From positions 186,001-250,000 of the forward strand of contig JBJXHM010000009.1 of the NCBI GenBank assembly GCA_046233115.1: 64,000 nucleotides of DNA. Reading direction: 5' to 3'. Origin of the DNA: JACOMY01 sp046233115 (GTDB lineage: Bacteria; Pseudomonadota; Alphaproteobacteria; Kiloniellales; JACOMY01). The number at the start of each line of letters is the position of its first letter. The stretch's first letter is position 1. Under the pieces are notes generated by a model. That model was not told the origin of the DNA. It was given only the letters and a program-made list of their open reading frames with translations, and did not search any database. The position numbers and the translations under genes were made by a program. Shown here in pieces: positions 16,549 to 25,800 of the stretch.

Positions 16549-17439
16549 ATGTGGGACGACCGGCCGGCCGAGGAGACAATCGAGATCGAGATCGGGGGCG
16601 GGCACACGCTGGCCGCCTACAGCTGGGGCAAGGGCGAGGAGGTCCTGCTGCTGCTGAACGGCGGTCCGGGCCTGCCCTGCGACTACCTGGCGGCCCCGCA
16701 CGCCTGGCTGGCGGACCGCGGCTACCGGGTGATCGCCTACGATCAGCTCGGCTGCGGCCACTCCGACAAGCCGGATGATCTCTCGCTCTGGACCGTCGGG
16801 CGCTACGTGCAGGAGCTGGAGCAGGTGGTGCAGGCGCTCGACCTGCCGAAGATGCACCTGCTCGGCCACTCCTGGGGCACCTTCCTTGCCAGCGACTACC
16901 TGCTGACCTTTCCCGGCCGGGCCAAGTCGCTGATCCTGGCCGACGGCGCCGGCGATATCCCCCACCTGGTCTCGGAGCTGAACCGCCTGCGCGCCGCGCT
17001 CGGGCCGGAGACGGTGGAGATGATGCAGCGCCGCGAGGCCGAGGGCAGCCTGACCCATCCGGAGTACGAGGCCGCGGTCACCCTGCTGAACTACCGCCAT
17101 GTCTGCCGGCTGGACGACTGGCCGGCCTCGCTGATGCGCTCGCTCGACGACTGGAACATGGCGGTCTACGGCACCATGCAGGGGCCGAACGAGTTCACCT
17201 TCACCGGCAACTACAAGGACTGGTCGCGGCTGGCCGAGCTGCACCTGATCGCGGTGCCGGCCCTGGTTGTCTGCGGCCAGCACGACGAGCTGACGCCGGC
17301 CTGCTCCATGCGCATGCACCACGCGCTGCCGGACTCCTGCATCAAGGTCTTCCCGAACTCCTCGCACATGCCCTTCTACGAAGAGCCCGAGGCCTACTTC
17401 GAGACCCTGCTCGGCTTCCTCGATACAAATCGCGGCTAG
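16549..17439 (+). CDS. proline iminopeptidase-family alpha/beta hydrolase (copy 2)
   Basis: A 296-residue paralog of the preceding protein. Long blocks are nearly identical, for example LNRLRAALGPETV and NYRHVCRLDDWPA, and the catalytic Ser is again residue 108 (GHSWGT). It starts MWDDRPAEETIEIEIGGG 20 bp after copy 1 ends. Differences lie mainly in the cap and surface regions (for example LLTFPGRAKSLILADGAGD against ITYPENLQTLILENTCGD), so the two may differ in substrate. The DppB-like permease starts 8 bp downstream. Confidence 0.88.
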   Translation: MWDDRPAEETIEIEIGGGHTLAAYSWGKGEEVLLLLNGGPGLPCDYLAAPHAWLADRGYRVIAYDQLGCGHSDKPDDLSLWTVGRYVQELEQVVQALDLPKMHLLGHSWGTFLASDYLLTFPGRAKSLILADGAGDIPHLVSELNRLRAALGPETVEMMQRREAEGSLTHPEYEAAVTLLNYRHVCRLDDWPASLMRSLDDWNMAVYGTMQGPNEFTFTGNYKDWSRLAELHLIAVPALVVCGQHDELTPACSMRMHHALPDSCIKVFPNSSHMPFYEEPEAYFETLLGFLDTNRG

Positions 17440-17446
17440 GCGGGCG

Positions 17447-18385
17447 ATGGGTCGTTTCAGGTTCGTCCTTACCCGTCCGCTGCAGACCATCCCGGTCCTG
17501 CTGGGGGTCAGCATCATCACCTTCGTGCTGGTGCGCTCGATCCCCGGCGATCCCGTCCGGGTGCTGCTGGGGCCGCGCGCCAAGCCCAGCATCATCGCCG
17601 CGGTGCGAGAGCAGTACGGACTGGATGAGCCGATCTTCCTGCAATACATCTACTTTCTCTACAACCTGCTGAAGGGGGAGATGGGGCGCTCCATCATCTA
17701 CCGCGTGCCGGTGATGGACGTGATCGCCGAGCGGCTGGCGCCGACCCTCTTCCTGCTGGCCTTCGCACTGCTGCTCTCGATCCTGCTGGCGATGGGGCTC
17801 GCCATCGTCGCCGCGCGCAACCAGCGCCGCTGGCCGGACCACCTGGTGCGCATGTTCTGCACCGCCGGCCTGGGACTGCCGGCCTTCTGGCTCGGCATCA
17901 TCTTCATCATGCTGTTCTCGGTGGCGCTGGGCTGGTTCCCGGTCTCGGGCTACGGCGAGGACTTCCTCGACCACCTGCACCACCTCTTCCTGCCCGCGCT
18001 CACCATCGCCGTGGCGTTGGCCCCGGTGCTGACCCGCAACCTGCGCGCTACCCTGATCGACCAGCTCCAGGCCGACTACGTCCAGGCCGGGCGCGCCAAG
18101 GGCCTGCGCGAGACCGCGCTCTTCTATCGTCACGTCCTGCCCAACTCGCTGGTGCCGACGGTGAACCTGCTGGGCGTGGCCTTCTCCTGGCTGATCGGCG
18201 GCACCGTGGTGGTGGAGACGGTCTTCTCCCTACCCGGCATGGGCCAGCTCATGGTCGCCTCGATCTTCTCGCGCGACTATCTGCTGGTGCAGGGCATCAC
18301 GCTCTTCTTCGCGCTGGGCATCATCATCACCAACTTCCTGGTCGACGTGGTCAGCGTCGCCCTCGACCCGCGGATCGAGCTGTGA
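17447..18385 (+). CDS. peptide ABC transporter permease (DppB type)
   Basis: A 312-residue inner-membrane protein with six predicted TM segments. The N-terminal stretch LQTIPVLLGVSIITFVLVRS, the SIPGDPVRVLLGP loop and the EAA-like RAKGLRETALFYRHVLPNS coupling helix are typical of DppB/OppB permeases for di- and oligopeptides. It overlaps the next permease by a GTGA junction and is part of the hydrolase-transporter operon. Confidence 0.92.
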   Translation: MGRFRFVLTRPLQTIPVLLGVSIITFVLVRSIPGDPVRVLLGPRAKPSIIAAVREQYGLDEPIFLQYIYFLYNLLKGEMGRSIIYRVPVMDVIAERLAPTLFLLAFALLLSILLAMGLAIVAARNQRRWPDHLVRMFCTAGLGLPAFWLGIIFIMLFSVALGWFPVSGYGEDFLDHLHHLFLPALTIAVALAPVLTRNLRATLIDQLQADYVQAGRAKGLRETALFYRHVLPNSLVPTVNLLGVAFSWLIGGTVVVETVFSLPGMGQLMVASIFSRDYLLVQGITLFFALGIIITNFLVDVVSVALDPRIEL

Positions 18386-19233
18386 GCCTGGCGACCGGAA
18401 GCCTCCAGCGCCTCAGAGGCAGCCGAATCGGCGGGTTGCCGGTCACCCTGCTGCTCGGCATGGCGGTGACCGGCGGCTGGATCCTGCTGGCGCTGGCGGC
18501 CGACCTGATTGCGCCCTTCTCACCGATCGAGCAGGACATCTCCAACACCCTGCAGCCGCCGGGCGGGGACCACCTGCTCGGCACCGACAACTACGGCCGC
18601 GACATCCTCTCGCGCATCCTCTACGGCGCCCGCATCGACCTGCAGATCGGCCTCTTCGGCGTGCTCTTCCCCTTCCTCATCGGCAACGCCATCGGGCTTT
18701 TGGCCGGCTTCTTCGGCGGCCTGGTCGACACCGTGCTGATGCGGATCCTGGAGGTCACCATCGCCTTTCCCTTCTTCGTGCTGGTGATCGCCATCATCTC
18801 GATCCTGGGGCCGGGCCTGGTCTCGCTCTATATCGCGCTGGCGCTGGTCGGCTGGGTCTCCTATGCGCGGCTCACCCGCGGCCAGGTGCTGATTTTGAAG
18901 AAGAGCGACTTCGTCGGTGCGGCGCGGGTCCTTGGCTATTCCAACGGGCGCATCATGCTGCGCCACCTGCTGCCCAACGCGATCGCGCCGGCGCTGGTCT
19001 TCGCCATGACCGACATGGTGCTGGTGATCCTGCTGGGCGCCTCGCTCAGCTACCTGGGGCTGGGGGCGCAGCCGCCGGCGGCCGAATGGGGGGTGATGAT
19101 CGCCGAGGGCCAGCAGTTCCTGGCCAGCGCCTGGTGGATCTGCCTCTTCCCTGGCCTCGCCATCGTGCTGCTGGGGCTCGGCCTCTCGCTCTCGGCCGAC
19201 GGCCTGGCGCAGCTCCTGGGGACCAAGGAATGA
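18382..19233 (+). CDS. peptide ABC transporter permease (DppC type)
   Basis: A 283-residue partner permease. It starts with GTG overlapping the TGA of the DppB-like gene. The periplasmic motif DHLLGTDNYGRDILSRILYG and the coupling segment GAARVLGYSNGRIMLRHLLPN are DppC/OppC hallmarks. Six TM segments are predicted. Its stop overlaps the ATG of the ATPase gene (ATGA), indicating translational coupling throughout the operon. Confidence 0.92.
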   Translation: MSLATGSLQRLRGSRIGGLPVTLLLGMAVTGGWILLALAADLIAPFSPIEQDISNTLQPPGGDHLLGTDNYGRDILSRILYGARIDLQIGLFGVLFPFLIGNAIGLLAGFFGGLVDTVLMRILEVTIAFPFFVLVIAIISILGPGLVSLYIALALVGWVSYARLTRGQVLILKKSDFVGAARVLGYSNGRIMLRHLLPNAIAPALVFAMTDMVLVILLGASLSYLGLGAQPPAAEWGVMIAEGQQFLASAWWICLFPGLAIVLLGLGLSLSADGLAQLLGTKE

Positions 19234-20912
19234 GCGCGCCGCTGCTGCAGGTCCGCGGCCTCACCGTGGAATTCGCGGTCGAGCAGGACTGGCGTCCGGT
19301 GGTGATGGATGTCGACTTCGACCTCAGGGCCGGCGAGGTGCTGGGCATCGTCGGCGAGAGCGGATCGGGCAAGACAGTGACCAGCCGGGCGCTGATCTCG
19401 CTGCTGCCGGCCGGGGTCTCGCGCGTGCCCAGGGGCGAGGTGCTGCTGGAGGGCCAGGACCTGCTGCAGCTCTCCGAGCAAGCGCTGGCCGAGGTGCGCG
19501 GCGGGCGCATCGGCATGGTCTTCCAGAACCCGACCACGCACCTGGACCCAGTGATGCGCATCGGCGAGCAGATCGCCGAGGGCCTGCGCCTGCACCGCGA
19601 CATGGACCGCAAGACCGCCCGCCAACGCAGCATCGCGCTGCTGGAGGAGGTCGGCTTCTCCGACCCGCCGCGGCAGGTTGATGCTTTCCCGCACGAGCTC
19701 TCGGGCGGCATGCGCCAGCGCGCCATGATCGCCGCCGCGCTCTCCTGCGACCCCGCGATCCTGATTGCCGACGAGCCGACCACGGCGCTCGACGTCACCG
19801 TGCAGGCCCAGATCATCGCGCTGCTGCGCGACCTGCAGCGCTCGCGCGGGCTCTCGATCGTCTTCATCAGCCACGACCTGGGCCTGGTCGCCGAGTTCTG
19901 CGACGACGTCGTGGTGATGGAGCGCGGGCGCATCGTCGAGGCCGGGCCGGTGGCCGAGGTCGTGGCCCGCCCGCAGCATCGCTACACCCAGAAGCTGCTG
20001 CGCTCGCAGCCGGGCCTGATTCCGCCCGGCCACTATTTCCCGCTGGAGGGGCGCGAGACGCCCGACAACGAGACCCTGGAGGAGCGGCCGCCCGGCGGCC
20101 CGCTCCTGGAGGTCCGCGATCTCCAGGTGCATTTTCCTGGCGCGCGCAGCCTGGCGGCCGTCCTGCGCCGGCAGCCGGTGGAGGCCTTCGCCGCGGTCGA
20201 CGGGGTCAGCCTCACCCTCAGGCAGGGCGAGGCGCTGGGGCTGGTCGGCGAGAGCGGGTCGGGCAAGAGCACCCTAGCGCGGGCCGTGGTCGGCCTGGTG
20301 ACGCCCAACGGCGGCGAGATCCTGCTGGACGGCCGCGAACTCGATCTGACCAGTGGGAACAAGGGGGGTGGTGAGCAGGGCTGGCGGCGCCGGGTGCAGA
20401 TGATCTTCCAGGACCCGCTGACCTCGCTCAATCCCAAGATGACCGTCGCCGAGACCCTGGCCGAGCCCTTGCGGGTGCACCGCCTCTGTCCGCGCGCGGA
20501 GATCCCGGAGCGGGTCGCCCGCCTGCTGCACGAGGTCGGCATGGAACAGGAGCTGGCCGGGCGCAAGCCGCACCAGCTCTCCGGCGGGCAGTGCCAGCGG
20601 GTCGGCATCGCCCGGGCGCTGGCGATGGAGCCGGAGCTGCTGCTGGCCGACGAGCCGACCTCGGCGCTGGACGTCACCATCCAGGCGCAGATCCTGAACC
20701 TGCTGCTGCACCTCCGCCATTCGCGCGGCCTGACCCTGCTGTTCATCAGCCACGACCTGGCGGTGGTACGGCACCTCTGCCAGCGCATCGCAGTGATGAA
20801 GCGGGGGCGCCTGGTCGAGACCGGCCCGGCCGAGGAGATCTTCGCGCGGCCGCGCGAGGACTACACCCGCAGCCTGCTGGAGGCCGTCCCGCAGGTCGCC
20901 ATGGCCTCCTGA
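19230..20912 (+). CDS. peptide ABC transporter, fused dual ATPase (DppD-DppF type)
   Basis: A 560-residue protein containing two complete nucleotide-binding domains. Domain 1 has Walker A GESGSGKTVTSR, signature LSGGMRQR and Walker B ILIADEPTTALD. Domain 2 has Walker A GESGSGKSTLAR, signature LSGGQCQRVGIARAL and Walker B LLLADEPTSALD. Each ends in the oligopeptide-type C-terminal tail. In many species these are two genes (DppD, DppF); here they are fused, as is common in Alphaproteobacteria. It powers the two permeases upstream. Confidence 0.93.
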   Translation: MSAPLLQVRGLTVEFAVEQDWRPVVMDVDFDLRAGEVLGIVGESGSGKTVTSRALISLLPAGVSRVPRGEVLLEGQDLLQLSEQALAEVRGGRIGMVFQNPTTHLDPVMRIGEQIAEGLRLHRDMDRKTARQRSIALLEEVGFSDPPRQVDAFPHELSGGMRQRAMIAAALSCDPAILIADEPTTALDVTVQAQIIALLRDLQRSRGLSIVFISHDLGLVAEFCDDVVVMERGRIVEAGPVAEVVARPQHRYTQKLLRSQPGLIPPGHYFPLEGRETPDNETLEERPPGGPLLEVRDLQVHFPGARSLAAVLRRQPVEAFAAVDGVSLTLRQGEALGLVGESGSGKSTLARAVVGLVTPNGGEILLDGRELDLTSGNKGGGEQGWRRRVQMIFQDPLTSLNPKMTVAETLAEPLRVHRLCPRAEIPERVARLLHEVGMEQELAGRKPHQLSGGQCQRVGIARALAMEPELLLADEPTSALDVTIQAQILNLLLHLRHSRGLTLLFISHDLAVVRHLCQRIAVMKRGRLVETGPAEEIFARPREDYTRSLLEAVPQVAMAS

Positions 20913-21014
20913 GCCCTGTAGAACAGGGGCAAGGGCAAGAACGAGAACAATCCGCCGCGGAAATGCGATCGACCGCGGCGGGACCTTCCCGGATCGCAAC
21001 AAGGGAGAACAGGG

Positions 21015-22529
21015 ATGACACTCATCAAAGCGCTCTGCGGGGTCTTCCTCGCCGCCCTGCTGGGCATGGGCACGGCCGTCGCCGCCGACGGCGTGCTGAA
21101 GATCGGCCGCGATCAGGACAGCGTCTTCATGGACCCGATCCTGGTCAGCCAGAATGCCGACGTCTGGGTCATGAACAACATCAACGCCCAGCTCGTCCGC
21201 AACACCCGCGAGGCCACCGGCATCGAGCCCGACCTGGCCGAGAGCTGGACCATCTCCGAGGATGGGAAGACCTATACTTTCACCCTGCGCGAGGGCGCCA
21301 AGTTCAGCGACGGCAGCCCGGTGAAGGCGAGTGACGTCAAGTTCTCGATCGAGCGGCTGCGCGACGACGAGGGCTCGGTCTTCGGCTCCATGTTCGGGGT
21401 CATCACCGACATCGCCACGCCTGACGACCGCACCGTGGTCTTCACCCTGTCCGAGCCCACCACCCCCTTCCTCTCGGTGCTGGCGCTCTTCGCCGCCGCG
21501 ATCCTGCCGGAGGCCGCCGTCACCGGCGACTACGAGGCCTTCGCCGAGAAGCCGGTCGGCGCCGGCGCCTTCCGCCTGGTCGACTGGAAGCGTGGCGACC
21601 GCATCGTGCTGGAAGCCAACGAGAACTACTGGGATGCCGGGGTGCCGAAGCTGAAGGGCGTCGAGTGGATCTACATCCCCAACGACAACACCCGCATCCT
21701 GCAGCTCCAGGCCGGCGAGATCGACGCAATGATCTTCGTGCCCTTCAACCGGATCGCCGAGCTGGAGAAGAACCCCGACATCGACGTTCACCTCGACCCC
21801 TCCAGCCGGATGGACCACATCCTGATCAACCACGAGCATGAGCCGCTGAACGACGTGCGGGTGCGCAAGGCGATCGCCGAGGCCATCGACATCGACGCCA
21901 TCATCAAGGCTGTGACCTTTGGCTACGGCACGCCGGCCAACTCCTACATTCCGGCCGGCGGCATGTACTACAACCCCGACAACCCGCGCTACATGCTGAA
22001 CCTCGAGGAGGCCAAGGCGCTCTTGAAGGAGGCCGGCGTCGAGGACCTGACCCTGGACATGGTGGTGCAGGCGGGCGACGCGAACTACGAGCAGGTGGCG
22101 GTCCTGGTGCAGGACCAGCTCGCCAAGGTCGGCATCACGGTCAACATCATCAAGCAGGAGGCGGGGCAAGCCTGGGACACCATCGTCGACGGCACCTACG
22201 ACATCTCGACCAACTACTGGACCAACGACGTGATCGACCCGGACCAGAAGACCGGCTTCGTGCTGGATGGCTCCGATCCCGATGTGCTGTCCTACTACAC
22301 CCGCTACAACAACCCCGAGGTGGTGGCACTGGTGAAGGCGGCGCGGGTCGAGACCGACCCGGAGAAGCGCAAGCAGATGTACTATGACCTGCAGCGCAAG
22401 GCGCAGGAGGACGTGAACTGGATCGGGCTCTACTACAGCCCCTTCCGCAACGCCTCGCGCAAGAACGTCCACGACTTCTTCCAGAACCCGATGGGCCGCT
22501 TCATGCTGGAGACGACCTCGATCGACTGA
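21015..22529 (+). CDS. peptide ABC transporter substrate-binding protein (SBP_bac_5)
   Basis: A 504-residue periplasmic protein with signal peptide (LCGVFLAALLGMGTAVAADG) and family-5 binding-protein features: DSVFMDPILVSQNADVWVMN near the N-terminus, GIEPDLAESWTISEDGKTYT, and DVKFSIERL. It delivers the substrate to the DppBC-like permeases. It lies 102 bp after the ATPase, as often seen for binding proteins that are expressed at higher level, and the operon ends at a strong terminator. Preceding intracellular proline-iminopeptidase-like enzymes suggest a proline-containing peptide or an acylated amino compound as substrate. Confidence 0.93.
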   Translation: MTLIKALCGVFLAALLGMGTAVAADGVLKIGRDQDSVFMDPILVSQNADVWVMNNINAQLVRNTREATGIEPDLAESWTISEDGKTYTFTLREGAKFSDGSPVKASDVKFSIERLRDDEGSVFGSMFGVITDIATPDDRTVVFTLSEPTTPFLSVLALFAAAILPEAAVTGDYEAFAEKPVGAGAFRLVDWKRGDRIVLEANENYWDAGVPKLKGVEWIYIPNDNTRILQLQAGEIDAMIFVPFNRIAELEKNPDIDVHLDPSSRMDHILINHEHEPLNDVRVRKAIAEAIDIDAIIKAVTFGYGTPANSYIPAGGMYYNPDNPRYMLNLEEAKALLKEAGVEDLTLDMVVQAGDANYEQVAVLVQDQLAKVGITVNIIKQEAGQAWDTIVDGTYDISTNYWTNDVIDPDQKTGFVLDGSDPDVLSYYTRYNNPEVVALVKAARVETDPEKRKQMYYDLQRKAQEDVNWIGLYYSPFRNASRKNVHDFFQNPMGRFMLETTSID

Positions 22530-22612
22530 TCTCAAGAGTTGATCTGCGTGTCCTGGTTGGTAATAGCGGATTGATTCTAATCAACTAACCCGGACAAAAG
22601 TGGGCAGAACTG

Positions 22613-22647
22613 AGACGCTACACCTTACGGTGTGGCGTCTTTTTTTT
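22613..22647 (+). terminator. strong intrinsic terminator of peptide operon
   Basis: A 12-bp stem (AGACGCTACACC / GGTGTGGCGTCT, one G-T pair) closes a TTAC loop and is followed by a run of eight T. It lies 84 bp after the binding-protein stop and before the RTX gene. Confidence 0.95.
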
Positions 22648-22801
22648 GGAAGCGGCGGAAAGATCATTTTTTCAAGAGGGGTGCAATTTGATTTGTGGGA
22701 GATGCTGGAGGGCCTATACCTGAAATTTGGAAAACAACAAAAACCGAATCCTGAGCAGGCTGGGCGCTGATCCGAGGCTGTCGGTGTCGGGGGGAGACCA
22801 C

Positions 22802-25800
22802 ATGGCCGTCATCTATGGCACGCCGGGCCTGAACCAGAGCCTTACCGGCACGAACGGGACAGACACCATCTTTGGCTTCAGCGGTTTCGACCGGCTCTAT
22901 GGATTGCTGGGCGACGACTCGCTCTATGGAGGAAGCGGGCGCGATGCCGCTTTCGGCGGTAGCGGCAGCGACCGGATCTATGGCGGCGACGAGGACGACC
23001 AGGCACTCGTGGGCGGCAGCGGTGACGATTGGATCCTGGCTGGTTCCGGTTTCGACGCCTACCTCTTCGGCGGTGCCGGCAGCGATGTCATCTACGGCGC
23101 GACGGGGTTCGACGGCAGATTCTACGGCGGTGAGGGGAACGACCTCCTCAACGGCGAAGGGGCTAACGACGGCTTGCTCTTCGGCGGTCTCGGCGACGAC
23201 TTCGTCTTCGGTGGCGTCCAGTCCGACTTATCCCTCTTCGGCGGCAGCGGCAAGGACTCCGTCTTCGGCGCGGAGGGTGACGACACCGCGCTGTTCGGCG
23301 ACAGCGGCTCCGACTCCGTTGGCGGCGGCGAGGGCTACGACACCAGCCTCTACGGCGGCGATGGTGACGATTCTGTCTTCGGTGGATCGGGCGGCGACGC
23401 CGCTCTCTTTGGAGGAAGCGGGACGGATTCCCTGTTTGGCGGTCTTGGGAACGACCTGGTTCTGAAGGGCGACAGCGGTGATGATCGGGTGAGTGGAGAG
23501 GGCGGCGACGACCAGGGCCTCTACGGCGGCGACGGCGACGACCGGGTGATCGGCCTCAGCGGCGTGGACGTGGTTCTCTGGGGTGGCAGCGGCAAGGATA
23601 CGGTCTGGGGCGGTGATGGAAACGACTTTGCGCTGAAGGGCGACAGCGGCACCGACAGCGTCTTCGGCGATAGCGGAAAGGACACTTTCCTCTACGGCGG
23701 TGATGGGAACGACAGCGTCTTCGGTGGCAGCGGGCAGGATGCCTCGCTCTTCGGGGATGGGGGAGACGACAGCATCTCCGGCGGCGACGGCAACGACCGG
23801 ATCGCCTTCGGCGGCAGCGGCCTCGATCGCCTGTTCGGCGGCCTCGCGACCGACCTCACCTTTCTGGGCGGCTCCGGGATCGACACGCTCTTCGGCGGCA
23901 GCGGGAACGATCAGTCCTTCTTCGGTGGGGCGGGCGACGATTCCCTCTTTGGCGACAGCGGGGGCGACAAGGCTCTCTTCGGCGACGCCGGAAACGATCT
24001 CGTCTCCGGCGGTGCCTCCGACGAGCGGGACTATTCGCTCTACGGCGGTGCCGGCGACGATCAGATTGCCGGTGGGGGCGGCGACGACAGCCGGCTCGTC
24101 GGCGACGACGGGACCGACTCTGTCTTCGGCGGCGAGGGCCACGACGTCTACCTCTACGGCGGCAGTGGTGACGATAGAGTCGAAAGCGGCACCGGCAACG
24201 ATTCCTTCCTGGGCGGCGGCAGCGGCGACGATCTGCTGCTGGCACGCACCGGCGACGACTACGGTCTGTTCGGGGCGCTGGGTGGGGATCTCGTCTATGG
24301 CGGCAGCGGTGCGGATTCCTGGCTCTTCGGCGGATCGGCTGGCGACAACGTCTCCGGCGGCGACGGCGACGATGCCGACCTCTACGGCGGATCCGGGGGC
24401 GACAACGTCTGGGGAGGCTCGGGCAAGGACTACGGTTTGCACGGCTATGACGGCACCGACATCGTGGAGGGCGACAGCGGCGACGACACCAACCTCTTCG
24501 GCGGCAGCGGGAACGACACCATCCGCGGAGAGGACGGCGCCGACTATTTCCTGATCGGCGGCGACGACGCGGACAAGATTTATGGCGGGGAGGGTGATGA
24601 TGGCTTCCTGCGCGGGGATTCCGGAAAGGACTATCTCTCCGGAGGCGGGGGCAACGACAGCCTGCTGATCGGCGATGCCGGCGAGGACTTGCTGCGGGGA
24701 GGCAGCGGCGCGGATTCCAATTTCTTCGGCGGCGCCGACGACGATCTCGTCTATGGCGGCAGCGGCGACGACCGCAGCCTGGTCGGCGGCAGCGGTGCCG
24801 ACACGATCTTTGGCGGGCAGGGGCTGGATTTCCACCTGCTGGGCCAGGCCGGCGACGACACGCTGGACGGCGGTGAAGGGGAGGACCGCTATTTCTTCGG
24901 TGGCAGCGGCGCGGACAAGCTCTATGGCGGAGCCGGCAACGAGCTCGGCCTCTACGGCGGGTCCGGCAAGGACGGCATCTTCGGCGGCAGCGGGACGGAG
25001 TTCAGCGTCTTCGGCGCCGAGGGCGACGACAGCATCTTCGGCGGCAGCGGCAACGACTACGCCATGAGCGGCGCCAGCGGCGATGACTCTCTCTATGGCG
25101 GCGAAGGCTTCGATTTCCTTTATGGCGACAGCGGTGCGGACTATCTGAACGGCGGCACGGTCGGCGACATCATGAAGGGCGGTCTGGGCAAGGACGACCT
25201 GCGCGGGGCCTCGGGCAACGATAGCCTGTCCGGCAACTCCGGCGACGACGCCTTGCGCGGCCAGGACGGTGACGACTCCATGGCCGGCGACAGCGGCCGC
25301 GACACCCTCTTCGGCGACGACGGCAAGGACAGGGCCTACGGTGGCGACGGCAATGACCGCCTCGGCGGCGGCTCCGGCAGCGATACCCTGGACGCCGGCA
25401 TCGGCTCCGACCGGCTGAACGGCGGTTCGGGTGTCGATACGGCCTCGGGCGGCAAGGCCAACGATACCTTCATCGTCGACACGGCTGCCGATGTGGTGAT
25501 CGAGACCGCGGCCGGCGGGGCCGAGGACGTGATCCGCTCCGACGCGCTTGCCTACACGCTCTTCGACGGTCCCGACGGCCATGTCGAGAGAGTCAACATC
25601 AACAAGGGCGCGGGTCCTGCGAGTCTTCAGGGCAACGAGCATGCGAACACGATTCTCGGCAATTCCGCCGGCAACAACCTGACGGGTATGACCGGCGACG
25701 ACATCCTCAACGGCCGCGGCGGCTCGGACAGCCTGGCTGGCGGGCTGGGCGACGATACCTTCGTGGTGGATGCGGCCGGCGATCAGGTAACCGAGTTCTC

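Noticed and set aside
22982..25069. CRISPR-like periodic DNA
   Set aside because: The period is 57 bp with graded similarity throughout and an intact reading frame; there are no identical repeats separated by unique spacers.
23228..25642. Very long open frame antisense to RTX1 (about 800 codons), rich in Ala/Val/Glu
   Set aside because: It arises because repeated GGC/GAC/AGC codons give stop-free complementary frames. It repeats with the same 57-bp period and has no start signal or motif. The same applies opposite RTX2.
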